Origin: Lactobacillus kimbladii
GTDB lineage: Bacteria > Bacillota > Bacilli > Lactobacillales > Lactobacillaceae
Assembly: GCF_000970755.1 (NCBI RefSeq)
Contig: NZ_KQ034007.1
Span: 1,627,204 to 1,662,678, forward strand
DNA length: 35,475 nt
Direction of reading: 5' to 3'
Positions 1 through 7,935 of the stretch are shown in pieces (position 1 is the stretch's first letter; each line of letters begins with the position of its first letter). The notes below the pieces were generated by a model. The model had not been told where the DNA came from. It worked only from the letters and a program-made list of their open reading frames with translations, and did no database searches. The position numbers and the translations under genes were made by a program.

Positions 1-155
1 TTGCGCGGGTGATACTCGTAGGTGCTCTTGGCTAAAAAGCTATAGTGCAATAGTTCTTGCAGTTGATAGTTGTGCTCATGCCTTAGCTCTTGGATGATGG
101 TCCGTTCTTCTTGCGTTGAGCGTCTTTGCGCCGAGCTAAGGCTTCGACTTTTTTT
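1..155 (-). CDS. IS3-family transposase OrfB, N-terminal part (cut by window edge)
   Basis: This is an open frame in the -1 register relative to OrfA. It begins at the A7 run at 149-155 and stays open to the window edge. The translation includes IQELRHEHNYQLQELLHYS followed by FLAKSTYEYHPR, which matches the conserved start of IS3-family OrfB (a helical region, then a '..A.STYYY' motif) ahead of the DDE integrase domain. OrfB is normally made as an OrfAB fusion by programmed -1 frameshifting on A_AAA_AAA/G. The catalytic DDE part lies outside the window, so it cannot be said whether the element is intact. Confidence 0.75.
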
Positions 156-616
156 AGGTAGTCGTTCTCAATGTGGAGCTGACGGTTTTCTAAGCGCAGC
201 CGTTCTAATTCAGATAACTCGCTGCTGGTATACTTAACTGGTTTTTTAGGCAATTTGTTCATTGGTGGTCGTCCTCGTTTGGTAAAGAGCGCATCAAGCC
301 CGCCTTCGTCAAAACGTTTTTGCCAAGTACAAATTAAGCTGGGTGTGGCAATTTTGAAGTGAATGGCGGTATTTTGATAGGTCTCGTCATGTTCTTTTCT
401 CCAGTTTAAGACTTGGAGCTTGAATTGACCATGATAATTTTGCGAGGTGTGCCGAATTTCTAGGCCCTTAACGCCAAAGTGCTGGTATTGCGCAGCCCAG
501 GTATCAATTAGTTGATGTGATCCGGTGCCAATCATTTGCGCCACAGAACGGCTGCTGTAGCCTTCTTTGAGCAAGTTAAGCGCTTGTAATTTTTGTTTGA
601 CGGTAAATTTAACCAT
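83..616 (-). CDS. IS3-family (IS150-like) transposase OrfA
   Basis: 177-residue DNA-binding subunit of an IS3-family transposase. The N-terminal half carries a helix-turn-helix (KLQALNLLKEGYSSRSVAQ, about residues 9-27). A second HTH-like segment follows (about 62-105, ending SLICTWQKRFDEGGLDALF), as in IS150-type OrfA. The C-terminal part has the leucine-zipper stretch ELERLRLENRQLHIENDYLKK that mediates multimerisation. The ATG at 616 is preceded by GGAGGG. A run of seven A residues near residue 157 is the expected -1 slippage site leading into OrfB. The family assignment is firm; activity is unknown. Confidence 0.9.
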   Translation of the reverse strand: MVKFTVKQKLQALNLLKEGYSSRSVAQMIGTGSHQLIDTWAAQYQHFGVKGLEIRHTSQNYHGQFKLQVLNWRKEHDETYQNTAIHFKIATPSLICTWQKRFDEGGLDALFTKRGRPPMNKLPKKPVKYTSSELSELERLRLENRQLHIENDYLKKVEALARRKDAQRKKNGPSSKS

Positions 617-621
617 AGTAA

Positions 622-658
622 AACCCTCCAGTTGGATTTTTGTCCAATCTCGAGGGTT
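622..658. repeat. Nested hairpin at the IS terminus covering the orfA ribosome-binding site
   Basis: AACCCTC at 622-628 pairs with GAGGGTT at 652-658, and inside it TTGGA (632-636) pairs with TCCAA (643-647). The inner arm includes the GGAGGG ribosome-binding site of orfA. TGGACAAAAATCC-type sequence is typical of IS3-family ends in lactobacilli. The likely tip of the element is near 665, where the minus strand reads TGAAG; this end point is an inference. Confidence 0.6.
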
Positions 659-707
659 AACTTCATTCGTTTTTGAATTTCGACTTTTTATTTATTACAA
701 ATATTAA

Positions 708-1646
708 TTACTTACTTCGTAGTAATAATTCATCAAATTTTTTAAAGAATAAATCTTTATTTGCTTTAGTTACCAAAGTAATTTCGCGTCCGTTAGGATC
801 ATCTTCCATTCGTCCTGCAGCCAATCCCTGTGTAATTACCTTTACTCTGTGCTTTTCAGTAGCCAAAACGACTTCCGGATAAAGAGCACTAATTGTCGTT
901 AATACATCCCAAAAATAAAGTTGCGAGCTTGGAATTGGGGGATTAACCAGCAGACAATAACCTTGCGCAACCAAATCTACAGCTGGATGTGCACGCATAC
1001 TGGCCCAATGCATCCTTAATTCATCAGTTAATGGCAATTCTTCACTACTTTCAAGACCAATAATTTGCATAGGAATATTTGATTTCAGAACCCTATCGAC
1101 AGCAAACGGATCCCAAAAGGCATTCCATTCTTGCGTACCATCAACATTAACCTGAACAACATTACCATGACCATCAAGAGAACCGCCCATCCAGTATAGC
1201 CGCTCAATTTTATCCGCAATTTGGGGATTAGTATCCAGCGCACGAGCCAAGTCGGTTAAGGGTCCCGTCATAACTAAAGTAACAGGTTGCTTTGCTGCCA
1301 AAATCTTTTCAACCATATCCAAATGAGCTGGTTTCGCTGCCATTTTAGTAATCATTTTTCCAGATTCGTTTAATAATGGCAGATAATTAAATGAATATGC
1401 CGCTTTACGCCAAGCTTCTGGAAACTGATTGACAGCTCTTGAATCTGATTTGGCGATTTCTAATTGATCGCCCCTTAAGTTAAACCGGTCTGTCATCTTA
1501 CGACACACCTCAACGGCTGGGTCAACGTAACCATCCGCATCAATTGCACCAACGCCAATTAATTTAATATCCGGTGCTTGCAAGAGTAACAAGTATGATA
1601 CTAAATCATCAATATTACCGTCATGATTAAAATAAATTTCTTTCAT
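708..1646 (-). CDS. Inosine-uridine preferring nucleoside hydrolase
   Basis: 312-residue nucleoside N-ribohydrolase, which splits the N-glycosidic bond of imported nucleosides into base and ribose in the cytoplasm. The N-terminal metal site reads FNHDGNIDDLVS. The family consensus is DxDxGxDD, so the first Asp is Asn here while the D-x-x-x-DD part is kept. VMTGPLTDLARAL (about 127-139) and NAFWDPFAVDRVL (about 176-188) match the conserved substrate and calcium-binding segments. The length is normal. The ATG follows AGGAAAG. It is the last gene after the nucleoside ABC transporter, 9 bases downstream of the second permease, which supports a salvage role. Base specificity cannot be read from sequence. 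Confidence 0.88.
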   Translation of the reverse strand: MKEIYFNHDGNIDDLVSYLLLLQAPDIKLIGVGAIDADGYVDPAVEVCRKMTDRFNLRGDQLEIAKSDSRAVNQFPEAWRKAAYSFNYLPLLNESGKMITKMAAKPAHLDMVEKILAAKQPVTLVMTGPLTDLARALDTNPQIADKIERLYWMGGSLDGHGNVVQVNVDGTQEWNAFWDPFAVDRVLKSNIPMQIIGLESSEELPLTDELRMHWASMRAHPAVDLVAQGYCLLVNPPIPSSQLYFWDVLTTISALYPEVVLATEKHRVKVITQGLAAGRMEDDPNGREITLVTKANKDLFFKKFDELLLRSK

Positions 1647-1655
1647 TATTCTTTC

Positions 1656-2612
1656 CTATTTTGACTTAATATAGTTCTGACCATCTGCTGCAGGAGCAAC
1701 AGATTTTCCAAAGAACAAAACTAAAACTAAAATGGTAATTACGTAAGGAGCAATCTGCATATAAACAGCAGGAATGTGACTAAAGAATGGTAGCTGATTG
1801 CCAATAATACTGATACTTTGAGCAAAACCAAAGAAGAGCGAAGCCATCATTGCCCCTAGTGGGTTCCATTTACCAAAGATCATGGCTGCTAACGCCATAA
1901 AGCCTTGTCCCACAATAGTAGAAACTGAAAAATTGCCTGAAATTGCTTCCGCAAAAACTGCTCCGCCAATTCCGCCTAAAAAGCCGGATATTAGCACGCC
2001 AGCGTAGCGCATACCATAAACATTGATCCCTAAAGTATCAGCTGCTTGGGGATTTTCACCACAGGAACGCAGACGTAGACCAAAGCGAGTTTTATACAAA
2101 ATCCACCATAGTGCGATTGACACAATTATTGCCAGCCAGGCAGGTGCAGAAGTATTTTGAAAGAAAATTGGTCCAATGACAGGAATATTAGCAAGGCCGG
2201 GAAAACTAAAGTAGCCGAAACTCTGAGTAATATTTTCAGTTTGACCTTTATCATATATAGCTTTGACTAAAAACACTCCTAATGGTGGCGCCATAAGATT
2301 GAGGACAGTCCCACTGATGATGTGATCAGCGTGAAAATTAATGGTCGCTACAGCATGAAGCAGCGAAAACAATAAGCCAACAATACCCCCGACAAGAAGA
2401 CCAATCCAAGGAGTTGCTTTACCAAAAGTAGAAGCAAAAGTCAGGTTAAACACAATGGCAGAAAAAGCGCCCATTGTCATTATTCCCTCAAGGCCAATGT
2501 TGGTAATACCTGAATTTTCACTATAAACACCGCCTAAAGCGGTAAAAATTAATGGTGCTGAATAGACAAAAGTCGATGACACAATTAAAGCTAAAATCGT
2601 AACTAAATTCAT
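1656..2612 (-). CDS. Nucleoside ABC transporter permease (NupQ/YufQ-like)
   Basis: 318-residue integral membrane protein of the branched-chain-type ABC permease family (BPD_transp_2), with about eight to ten hydrophobic helices. The conserved segment GLRLRSCGENPQAADTLGINV (about 178-198) is the cytoplasmic EAA-like loop that contacts the ATPase. The second permease gene in such clusters is NupQ/YufQ in Bacillus. Its ATG overlaps the stop of the upstream permease (ATGA), with GGGAGGAC as ribosome-binding site, indicating translational coupling. It should form the heterodimeric channel with the neighbouring permease. Confidence 0.88.
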   Translation of the reverse strand: MNLVTILALIVSSTFVYSAPLIFTALGGVYSENSGITNIGLEGIMTMGAFSAIVFNLTFASTFGKATPWIGLLVGGIVGLLFSLLHAVATINFHADHIISGTVLNLMAPPLGVFLVKAIYDKGQTENITQSFGYFSFPGLANIPVIGPIFFQNTSAPAWLAIIVSIALWWILYKTRFGLRLRSCGENPQAADTLGINVYGMRYAGVLISGFLGGIGGAVFAEAISGNFSVSTIVGQGFMALAAMIFGKWNPLGAMMASLFFGFAQSISIIGNQLPFFSHIPAVYMQIAPYVITILVLVLFFGKSVAPAADGQNYIKSK

Positions 2613-3757
2613 GAATTTTGTCCTCCCTGGGTCTTTGTAGAACTCACCGTAACGTTATGTGGTTCAGTTTCTTCAGTCGCTGTGTCTTTCTGAGTTTCTT
2701 TAGCCCTTTTAGTTTTAAACAGTAATCCAATGACATACTGAATAGCAACAAAGAATATGATAGCAGCAATTACTATTGAAACAATCTCATAAGGAATACC
2801 GGCAATAGTCTGCATCCCTAAGCCACCAATTTTTAAAATTGAAAATAATAGTGAAGCCAGTAAAATGCCAACGGCCGTCCCGCCACCAAGAAGAGCAACG
2901 GACAGACCATCCCAGCCGATATCTAAGCTAGTTGTTTGAGTGAAATAATTTTGATATGTACCAAGACCTTGAACAACACCGCCTAAGCCGGCAAAACCAC
3001 CTGATAATAGCATAGACAGCATGATATTCTTTTTGGCAGACATTCCGGCATAGCGACTAGCTGCAGCATTAGTACCAACCGAACGAATTTCAAAACCAGT
3101 AGTAGTCTTTTTCATTAAATACCAATATAAAAAGACCGCAACCAAAGCAATAAAAATTCCCGCATTAATCCGCGAATCGCCAAACATGGAACTGAGCCAA
3201 TCAATCTTCAAGCTGCCGTTAGCAGTAATTGTTTTAGTAGTATCCGTATCAATGCGCAATTTTGCCGACATTACTTGCTGCATTAAATACTGACAGGAAT
3301 AAAGCACAATATAGTTAATCATAATGGTTGTAATTACTTCGTTAGTACCAAATTGAGCACGCAGCCAGCCGGCAACACCGGCAACAAGTGCACCAGCAAT
3401 AATACCGGTAATTACAGCCAGTGGCAGTAAAAATACTTTAGGCATGTTCGGATTAGCCAAAACTACCCAAATAGATGACAGCCAACCCGCTTGTGCCTGA
3501 CCGGGCAAACCAATATTGAAAAAGCCAGCAGTAGAAGCAATGGCAAATCCAATAGCGGTAAAAATCAACGGCGTGGCTTCACGAATTGTTTCACCTATGC
3601 CGTTCATGTTTCCTAACGCACTGGAAAACATTGAAGCATACGCTTGAAACGGATTGTAGCTCCAAACCAGCATGATGATTGCTCCAACTAAAAAGCCTGC
3701 CAAAATAGAAATGATTGGTACTAAGATTTTCTTGGTTTTTAGTGTTACTTTAAGCAA
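2609..3757 (-). CDS. Nucleoside ABC transporter permease (NupP/YufP-like)
   Basis: 382-residue permease of the BPD_transp_2 family with multiple hydrophobic helices and the conserved loop TGFEIRSVGTNAAASRYAGM (about 220-239). It has a longer, polar C-terminal tail rich in Thr and Glu (about 350-382). It probably starts with TTG at 3757, overlapping the ATPase stop; AGAAGG lies eight bases upstream. With the smaller permease and the ATPase it forms a nucleoside importer fed by the BMP lipoproteins. Gene order ATPase, larger permease, smaller permease matches the Bacillus nupOPQ type. Confidence 0.88.
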   Translation of the reverse strand: MLKVTLKTKKILVPIISILAGFLVGAIIMLVWSYNPFQAYASMFSSALGNMNGIGETIREATPLIFTAIGFAIASTAGFFNIGLPGQAQAGWLSSIWVVLANPNMPKVFLLPLAVITGIIAGALVAGVAGWLRAQFGTNEVITTIMINYIVLYSCQYLMQQVMSAKLRIDTDTTKTITANGSLKIDWLSSMFGDSRINAGIFIALVAVFLYWYLMKKTTTGFEIRSVGTNAAASRYAGMSAKKNIMLSMLLSGGFAGLGGVVQGLGTYQNYFTQTTSLDIGWDGLSVALLGGGTAVGILLASLLFSILKIGGLGMQTIAGIPYEIVSIVIAAIIFFVAIQYVIGLLFKTKRAKETQKDTATEETEPHNVTVSSTKTQGGQNS

Positions 3758-5285
3758 ATGCGCTGCCTTCTTTCTTAACGCCGGTCATTAACAAACCTAA
3801 TTCTTCATCGCTAGTATTTTCTGGCTTGACTTCACCTGAAATTCTACCATCGTGAAGTACAATAATACGATCAGACAGTTGCATTATTTCATCAAGCTCA
3901 TATGATATTAACAAAATTGCTTTGCCTTGAGCTCTTTCGTTTAAAAGCTGATTATGAATGTATTCAATAGCACCAACATCAAGGCCACGGGTCGGTTGAA
4001 ACGCAATAACTAAATTACTGTTGCGACTTAATTCACGGGCAATTATCACTTTTTGTTGATTACCACCAGATAAATCACTCACAGGCATTCTTTCGCTGGT
4101 CGTTCTGATATCAAATTGCTTAATCAATTTCTGGGCATGTTCGTGAATGACATCGTAGTGCATGACGTTGTGACGTGAAAATGGCTCTTGATAATAAGTT
4201 TGCAGGGCTAAATTATCTGAAACCGAAAAAGGCAGAATCAAACCATATTTTTGCCGGTCTGCTGGAATATATGACACGCCCTTTTCGGTTATTTGCCGTA
4301 CCTTGCGATTAGTCATATCTTCGCCGTCAATTATGATTTTGCCAGAGTCAACGTGTTGTAAACCGGTTAAGGCCCTGACAAGCTCATCCTGACCGTTGCC
4401 GTCAATACCAGCGACTCCCAAAATTTCGCCAGCATGCAAATTAAAAGATAGCCCTTTAACTACAGCAACATTTTGCTTGTTTTTTACATGCAGGTCTTCA
4501 ACTTGCAACATTGTGCGTCCAACTTTTTCTGTGGGCTTATTAACCTGCATGTTAACGTGACGACCCACCATCAATTCTGCCAGACGATTGTTATCAACAT
4601 TAGCAACGGCAAATGTGCCCACGCTTTGACCAGCACGAATCACAGTTACACGATCAGCTGCTCGTTCAATTTCTTCCAGCTTATGCGTGATTAAAATAAT
4701 TGACTTACCCTCTTTTGCGAGTTCATGCAGAATTTGAATGAATTCAGTAATTTCCTGCGGAGTTAAAACGGCAGTAGGCTCATCAAAAATCATGATGTCA
4801 GCACCGCGGTATAGAACTTTCAATATTTCTACTCTCTGCTGTTGGGCCACTGTAATCTCACTAATCTTTTTCTGAGGATCAACGTTTAAGTTATAGCGCT
4901 CAGATAAAGTTTTAATCTGCTTTTCAGCCTTTTTGAAATCCAGTTTAGGTCCCTTGGTTGTTTCATGACCCAAAATAATATTTTCCAAAACTGTAAAGGA
5001 CTCCATCAACATAAAGTGCTGGTGTACCATACCGATTCCTAGATCTTTTGCGATAGTCGGATTTTTAATATTAACCTTTTGCTCGCGGACTTTGATTGTA
5101 CCTGAAGTGGGCTGAATCAGTCCTGATAAAATACTCATTAGAGTCGATTTACCAGCACCGTTTTCTCCTAAAAGAGCCAATATTTCGCCCTTTCTTAAAG
5201 TCAGATTAATATCATTATTGGCTTTAAAGCCATTAAAATCCTTCACAATATGGCGCATTTCTATTACGTTCGTCATATCTTCCAT
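3750..5285 (-). CDS. Nucleoside ABC transporter ATP-binding protein, duplicated cassette (NupO/YufO-like)
   Basis: About 511 residues with two fused ABC ATPase domains, as in sugar and nucleoside importers of the RbsA/YufO kind. The first domain has Walker A GENGAGKST, signature-like VAQQQRVEILK, Walker B IMIFDEPTAVLTP and the switch His in ITHKLEEI. The second has GIDGNGQDELV in the Walker A position (degenerate), signature LSGGNQQKVIIARE and AFQPTRGLDVGAIEYI in place of Walker B, so only the first site looks fully catalytic. That asymmetry is usual in the family. An ORF start at 5336 would lie inside a hairpin, so ATG 5285 (or 5276) is preferred. Confidence 0.9.
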   Translation of the reverse strand: MEDMTNVIEMRHIVKDFNGFKANNDINLTLRKGEILALLGENGAGKSTLMSILSGLIQPTSGTIKVREQKVNIKNPTIAKDLGIGMVHQHFMLMESFTVLENIILGHETTKGPKLDFKKAEKQIKTLSERYNLNVDPQKKISEITVAQQQRVEILKVLYRGADIMIFDEPTAVLTPQEITEFIQILHELAKEGKSIILITHKLEEIERAADRVTVIRAGQSVGTFAVANVDNNRLAELMVGRHVNMQVNKPTEKVGRTMLQVEDLHVKNKQNVAVVKGLSFNLHAGEILGVAGIDGNGQDELVRALTGLQHVDSGKIIIDGEDMTNRKVRQITEKGVSYIPADRQKYGLILPFSVSDNLALQTYYQEPFSRHNVMHYDVIHEHAQKLIKQFDIRTTSERMPVSDLSGGNQQKVIIARELSRNSNLVIAFQPTRGLDVGAIEYIHNQLLNERAQGKAILLISYELDEIMQLSDRIIVLHDGRISGEVKPENTSDEELGLLMTGVKKEGSAFA

Positions 5286-5310
5286 TTTATGTAAATTTCC
5301 TTTTTCGTAA

Positions 5311-5344
5311 AAAACTCTTTGCATAAATTTACACAAAGAGTTTT
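5311..5344 (-). terminator. Intercistronic hairpin with U-run between lipoprotein and ATPase genes
   Basis: On the minus strand an 11-bp perfect stem (AAAACTCTTTG at 5334-5344 complement, CAAAGAGTTTT at 5311-5321 complement) with a 12-base loop is followed by more U. It lies just after the first lipoprotein's stop and before the ATPase start. It is GC-poor, so it is probably a partial terminator or a 3'-end stabiliser that keeps lipoprotein mRNA in excess over transporter mRNA. Confidence 0.65.
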
Positions 5345-5359
5345 AATCAATAATTTACT

Positions 5360-6430
5360 TTAATTTTGCGCTACAGTAATTTTTCCGGAAACTATTTGTT
5401 GTTTGGCCTTTTCCACTGCCAGCCATGCCTTTGGTGTAAGATTGCCCTTAGTAATGGAAACACCATTGCCTTTTAAGGAGTAGACAAGATGCTTTCCTCC
5501 TGGAAACTTCCCTTTAGCCGCATCGTCAGCCAAGGATTTAGTTGCAACGTTTAGTCCCTTCAATACTGAAGTTAAAGTAAAGTTAGCCTTTTTACCATCC
5601 TTAGTTTTATAGTTACCTAGATTTTGCTGGTCAACATCTACACCAATCACCCAAACCTTGTTACTTTCAGGTTTAGTTTGATTTAGGGCTTTAGCTTCTT
5701 GGAAGACTCCGCTACCGGCTGAACCTGCAGCCTGGAATACTACATCACATTTATTAGCATACATTGACTGAGCAATTGATTTAGCTTTATCGTTTGAAGT
5801 AAAGTTGCCGATATACTGTACGCTGACATTGATCTTTTTATGCTGAGCTTTAGCAGCGTCTTTTACGCCTTGCTTGAAACCAGCTTCAAAAGTATCAATA
5901 ATAGCTGACTTAGCTCCTCCGATAAAACCAACTTTGTTAGTTTTAGTTGAATAAGCAGCAGCCACACCACCTAAATATGATGACTCATTACTCTTGAATG
6001 TCACGGAAGCCACATTTTTTTGACCAGTAATCACATCGTCAACAATTACAAAATTTTTCTTAGGATTCTTTTTAGCAGCAGCTTTAACCGAATCTTTTAA
6101 CATATAGCCAATACCAAATATCGTTTGGTAACCAGATTTTGCAGCCTGATTAAAGTTAGGCGTATAGTCAGTAGCACTGCTAGATTGGAAATACTGATAG
6201 CCTTTACCTTGCTTGAGATTATGTTCTTTACCATAATCTTTAAAGCCGGCCCATGCAGCCTGGTTAAAGGACTGGTCGTTAATACCATTGCTATCAGTAA
6301 TTAAAGCAATACTGTCCTTCTTGTTCTGATTGCTTGTTCCCTGCTTTTTTCCCGAGCAAGCATTCAAAACTAAAGTAAATGATGCCATTAAAAATCCTAA
6401 TGACAAAAATTTCGTAAATTTCTTACCCAT
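5360..6430 (-). CDS. BMP-family nucleoside-binding lipoprotein (proximal copy)
   Basis: About 356-residue substrate-binding lipoprotein of the Bmp/Med/TmpC family (PF02608), anchored on the outer membrane face and delivering nucleosides to the adjacent ABC transporter. The signal peptide begins MGKKFTKFLSLGFL and ends in lipobox LNAC, with Cys near residue 25. The mature part has the family hallmarks ITDSNGINDQSFNQAAWAG, FGIGYMLKDSV, KNPKKNFVIVDD and VGFIGGAKS. The ATG at 6430 has GGAGGG eight bases upstream; a longer frame from TTG 6448 would run through that site and is rejected. It is a close paralogue of the next upstream gene, pointing to a tandem duplication. Confidence 0.92.
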   Translation of the reverse strand: MGKKFTKFLSLGFLMASFTLVLNACSGKKQGTSNQNKKDSIALITDSNGINDQSFNQAAWAGFKDYGKEHNLKQGKGYQYFQSSSATDYTPNFNQAAKSGYQTIFGIGYMLKDSVKAAAKKNPKKNFVIVDDVITGQKNVASVTFKSNESSYLGGVAAAYSTKTNKVGFIGGAKSAIIDTFEAGFKQGVKDAAKAQHKKINVSVQYIGNFTSNDKAKSIAQSMYANKCDVVFQAAGSAGSGVFQEAKALNQTKPESNKVWVIGVDVDQQNLGNYKTKDGKKANFTLTSVLKGLNVATKSLADDAAKGKFPGGKHLVYSLKGNGVSITKGNLTPKAWLAVEKAKQQIVSGKITVAQN

Positions 6431-6469
6431 TAATTTTACCCTCCACAAAATACGAACTTTTCATAGTTA

Positions 6470-6498
6470 ATATTATAATAAAATACGTATTAATTCAA
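6470..6498 (-). promoter_or_regulatory. Promoter for the proximal BMP lipoprotein operon
   Basis: On the minus strand, TTGAAT (complement of 6493-6498) and TAATAT (complement of 6470-6475) are 17 bases apart, about 45 bases upstream of the start codon. It would give the lipoprotein, transporter and hydrolase operon its own transcription start separate from the distal lipoprotein gene. Confidence 0.55.
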
Positions 6499-6549
6499 GA
6501 AATATTTTTTTGTGGTTGATTATAGGTAAAAATGTTGGCATATTGCGAA

Positions 6550-7641
6550 CTATTTACTTGGATGAATTGGCACTTTGATATTACCCTTAATAATTTCTGT
6601 ACGAGCTTTACGTGAATATTGCCAAGCTTTAGCACTAATTTGTCCGCGTTTGATCGAAACCCCGTTAGTTTTTAAACCATAAACCAGTTGTTGACCACCT
6701 GGGAATTTACCTTCATAAGCACGGTTAGAAATATCTCGGGTAGCAACATTGACACCAGTAATCACAGAAGTCAAAACAAAGTTATCTTTTTTACCATCTT
6801 TAGTTTTATAGTTGCCTAAATGTGATTGATCAGAGTCAACACCAATAGCCCAGACTTTTTTAGCACCTGTTCTAGTTTGATTAATAGATTTAGCTTCTTG
6901 GAACAGACCATTGCCTGCTAAACCAGAAGCATGAAAAATAATATCAGCTTTTTTAGCGTACATTGACTGAGCAATGGCTTTTTCTTTGTCTGCACTCTTA
7001 AAATCACCCACATACTGATTTAGCAGTGTAATTTTTTTATGCAGCTTTTTGGCTTGATCATTAACACCTTTAGTAAAACCAGCATCAAACAAGTCAATAA
7101 TATTGCCATGGGCACCACCAATGAAACCAATGACGTTGGTCTTTGTTTCAGTTGCTGCTACAACACCCGCTAAGTAAGAAGCTTGCTCACTCTTGAAATT
7201 GGCGGAGGCCACATTCTTCTGCCCCTTAATTACTTCGTCAACAATAACGTAGTTCTTTTTAGGATTCTTTTTAGCAGCTGCTTTGACAGCGTCTTTTAAG
7301 CTATAGCCAATACCAAAAATTGTCTGATAGCCAGCTTTGCTTGCTTGATCAAAATTAGGTTCAAAATCTGCAGCACTGCCAGATTGAAAATACTGGTAGC
7401 CATTACGTCCACGACTAAGATTATGATCCTGACCATATTCTTTAAAGCCTTGCCAAGCTGACTGATTAAAAGAATTATCATTAACACCAGCAGTATCAGT
7501 AATTAACGCAATTGAGTGTTTGGCACTGCTGCTCGAATTGCTAGTGCCACCCTGTTTTTTACCAGAGCATGCTGTAAGCGTTAAACCTACCGCAACTGCC
7601 ACAGCACTAATGGAAAAGATTTTTCTAAATTTTGACTTCAT
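6550..7641 (-). CDS. BMP-family nucleoside-binding lipoprotein (distal copy)
   Basis: 363-residue lipoprotein of the Bmp/Med/TmpC family. The signal peptide MKSKFRKIFSISAVAV... ends at lipobox LTAC (Cys about residue 25), followed by a Ser-rich linker. ITDTAGVNDNSFNQSAWQG, FGIGYSLKDAV, KKNPKKNYVIVDE and VIGFIGGAHGN match the family and the neighbouring copy closely. The ATG at 7641 has AGGAGGTCAC upstream. The gene stands 119 bases ahead of its paralogue and has its own promoter. The two copies may bind different nucleosides; this cannot be told from sequence. Confidence 0.92.
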   Translation of the reverse strand: MKSKFRKIFSISAVAVAVGLTLTACSGKKQGGTSNSSSSAKHSIALITDTAGVNDNSFNQSAWQGFKEYGQDHNLSRGRNGYQYFQSGSAADFEPNFDQASKAGYQTIFGIGYSLKDAVKAAAKKNPKKNYVIVDEVIKGQKNVASANFKSEQASYLAGVVAATETKTNVIGFIGGAHGNIIDLFDAGFTKGVNDQAKKLHKKITLLNQYVGDFKSADKEKAIAQSMYAKKADIIFHASGLAGNGLFQEAKSINQTRTGAKKVWAIGVDSDQSHLGNYKTKDGKKDNFVLTSVITGVNVATRDISNRAYEGKFPGGQQLVYGLKTNGVSIKRGQISAKAWQYSRKARTEIIKGNIKVPIHPSK

Positions 7642-7670
7642 TTTGTGACCTCCTAATTTATACAGTAATT

Positions 7671-7698
7671 AACATACCACATCTGGTAGCATTGTCAA
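7671..7698 (-). promoter_or_regulatory. Promoter for the distal BMP lipoprotein
   Basis: On the minus strand, TTGACA (complement of 7693-7698) matches the -35 consensus perfectly, and TATGTT (complement of 7671-7676) follows after 16 bases as a -10. One copy of a 13-base repeat fills the spacer, which suggests regulation by a DNA-binding protein. Confidence 0.65.
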
Positions 7699-7736
7699 AA
7701 ATCAACTACAAGATAAAGTATTGATCTGATAGCATT
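7681..7736. repeat. Direct repeat ATCTGRTAGCATT, two copies at the lipoprotein promoter
   Basis: ATCTGGTAGCATT at 7681-7693 and ATCTGATAGCATT at 7724-7736 differ at one base and are 43 bases apart (about four helical turns). The first lies in the promoter spacer and touches the -35; the second lies upstream. This arrangement suits cooperative binding by a regulator. No known consensus is recognised. Confidence 0.6.
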
Positions 7737-7935
7737 CCTGTTTTTTCATGAAAACGAAATTAAGCTTTACTCATAATGTTTTGTATACCACAAATAAAAA
7801 AGTTGAAATTTTCGTATAGAACCGGTTGAGCTAATAAAACTTCTGCCAGTTTTAGTGTTAAAAATTGAAATCACCTATTGTTCAAGAACTAACGTATAAT
7901 ACAATAAAAAAGTTATTTATTGCGGAAGAAATAAA

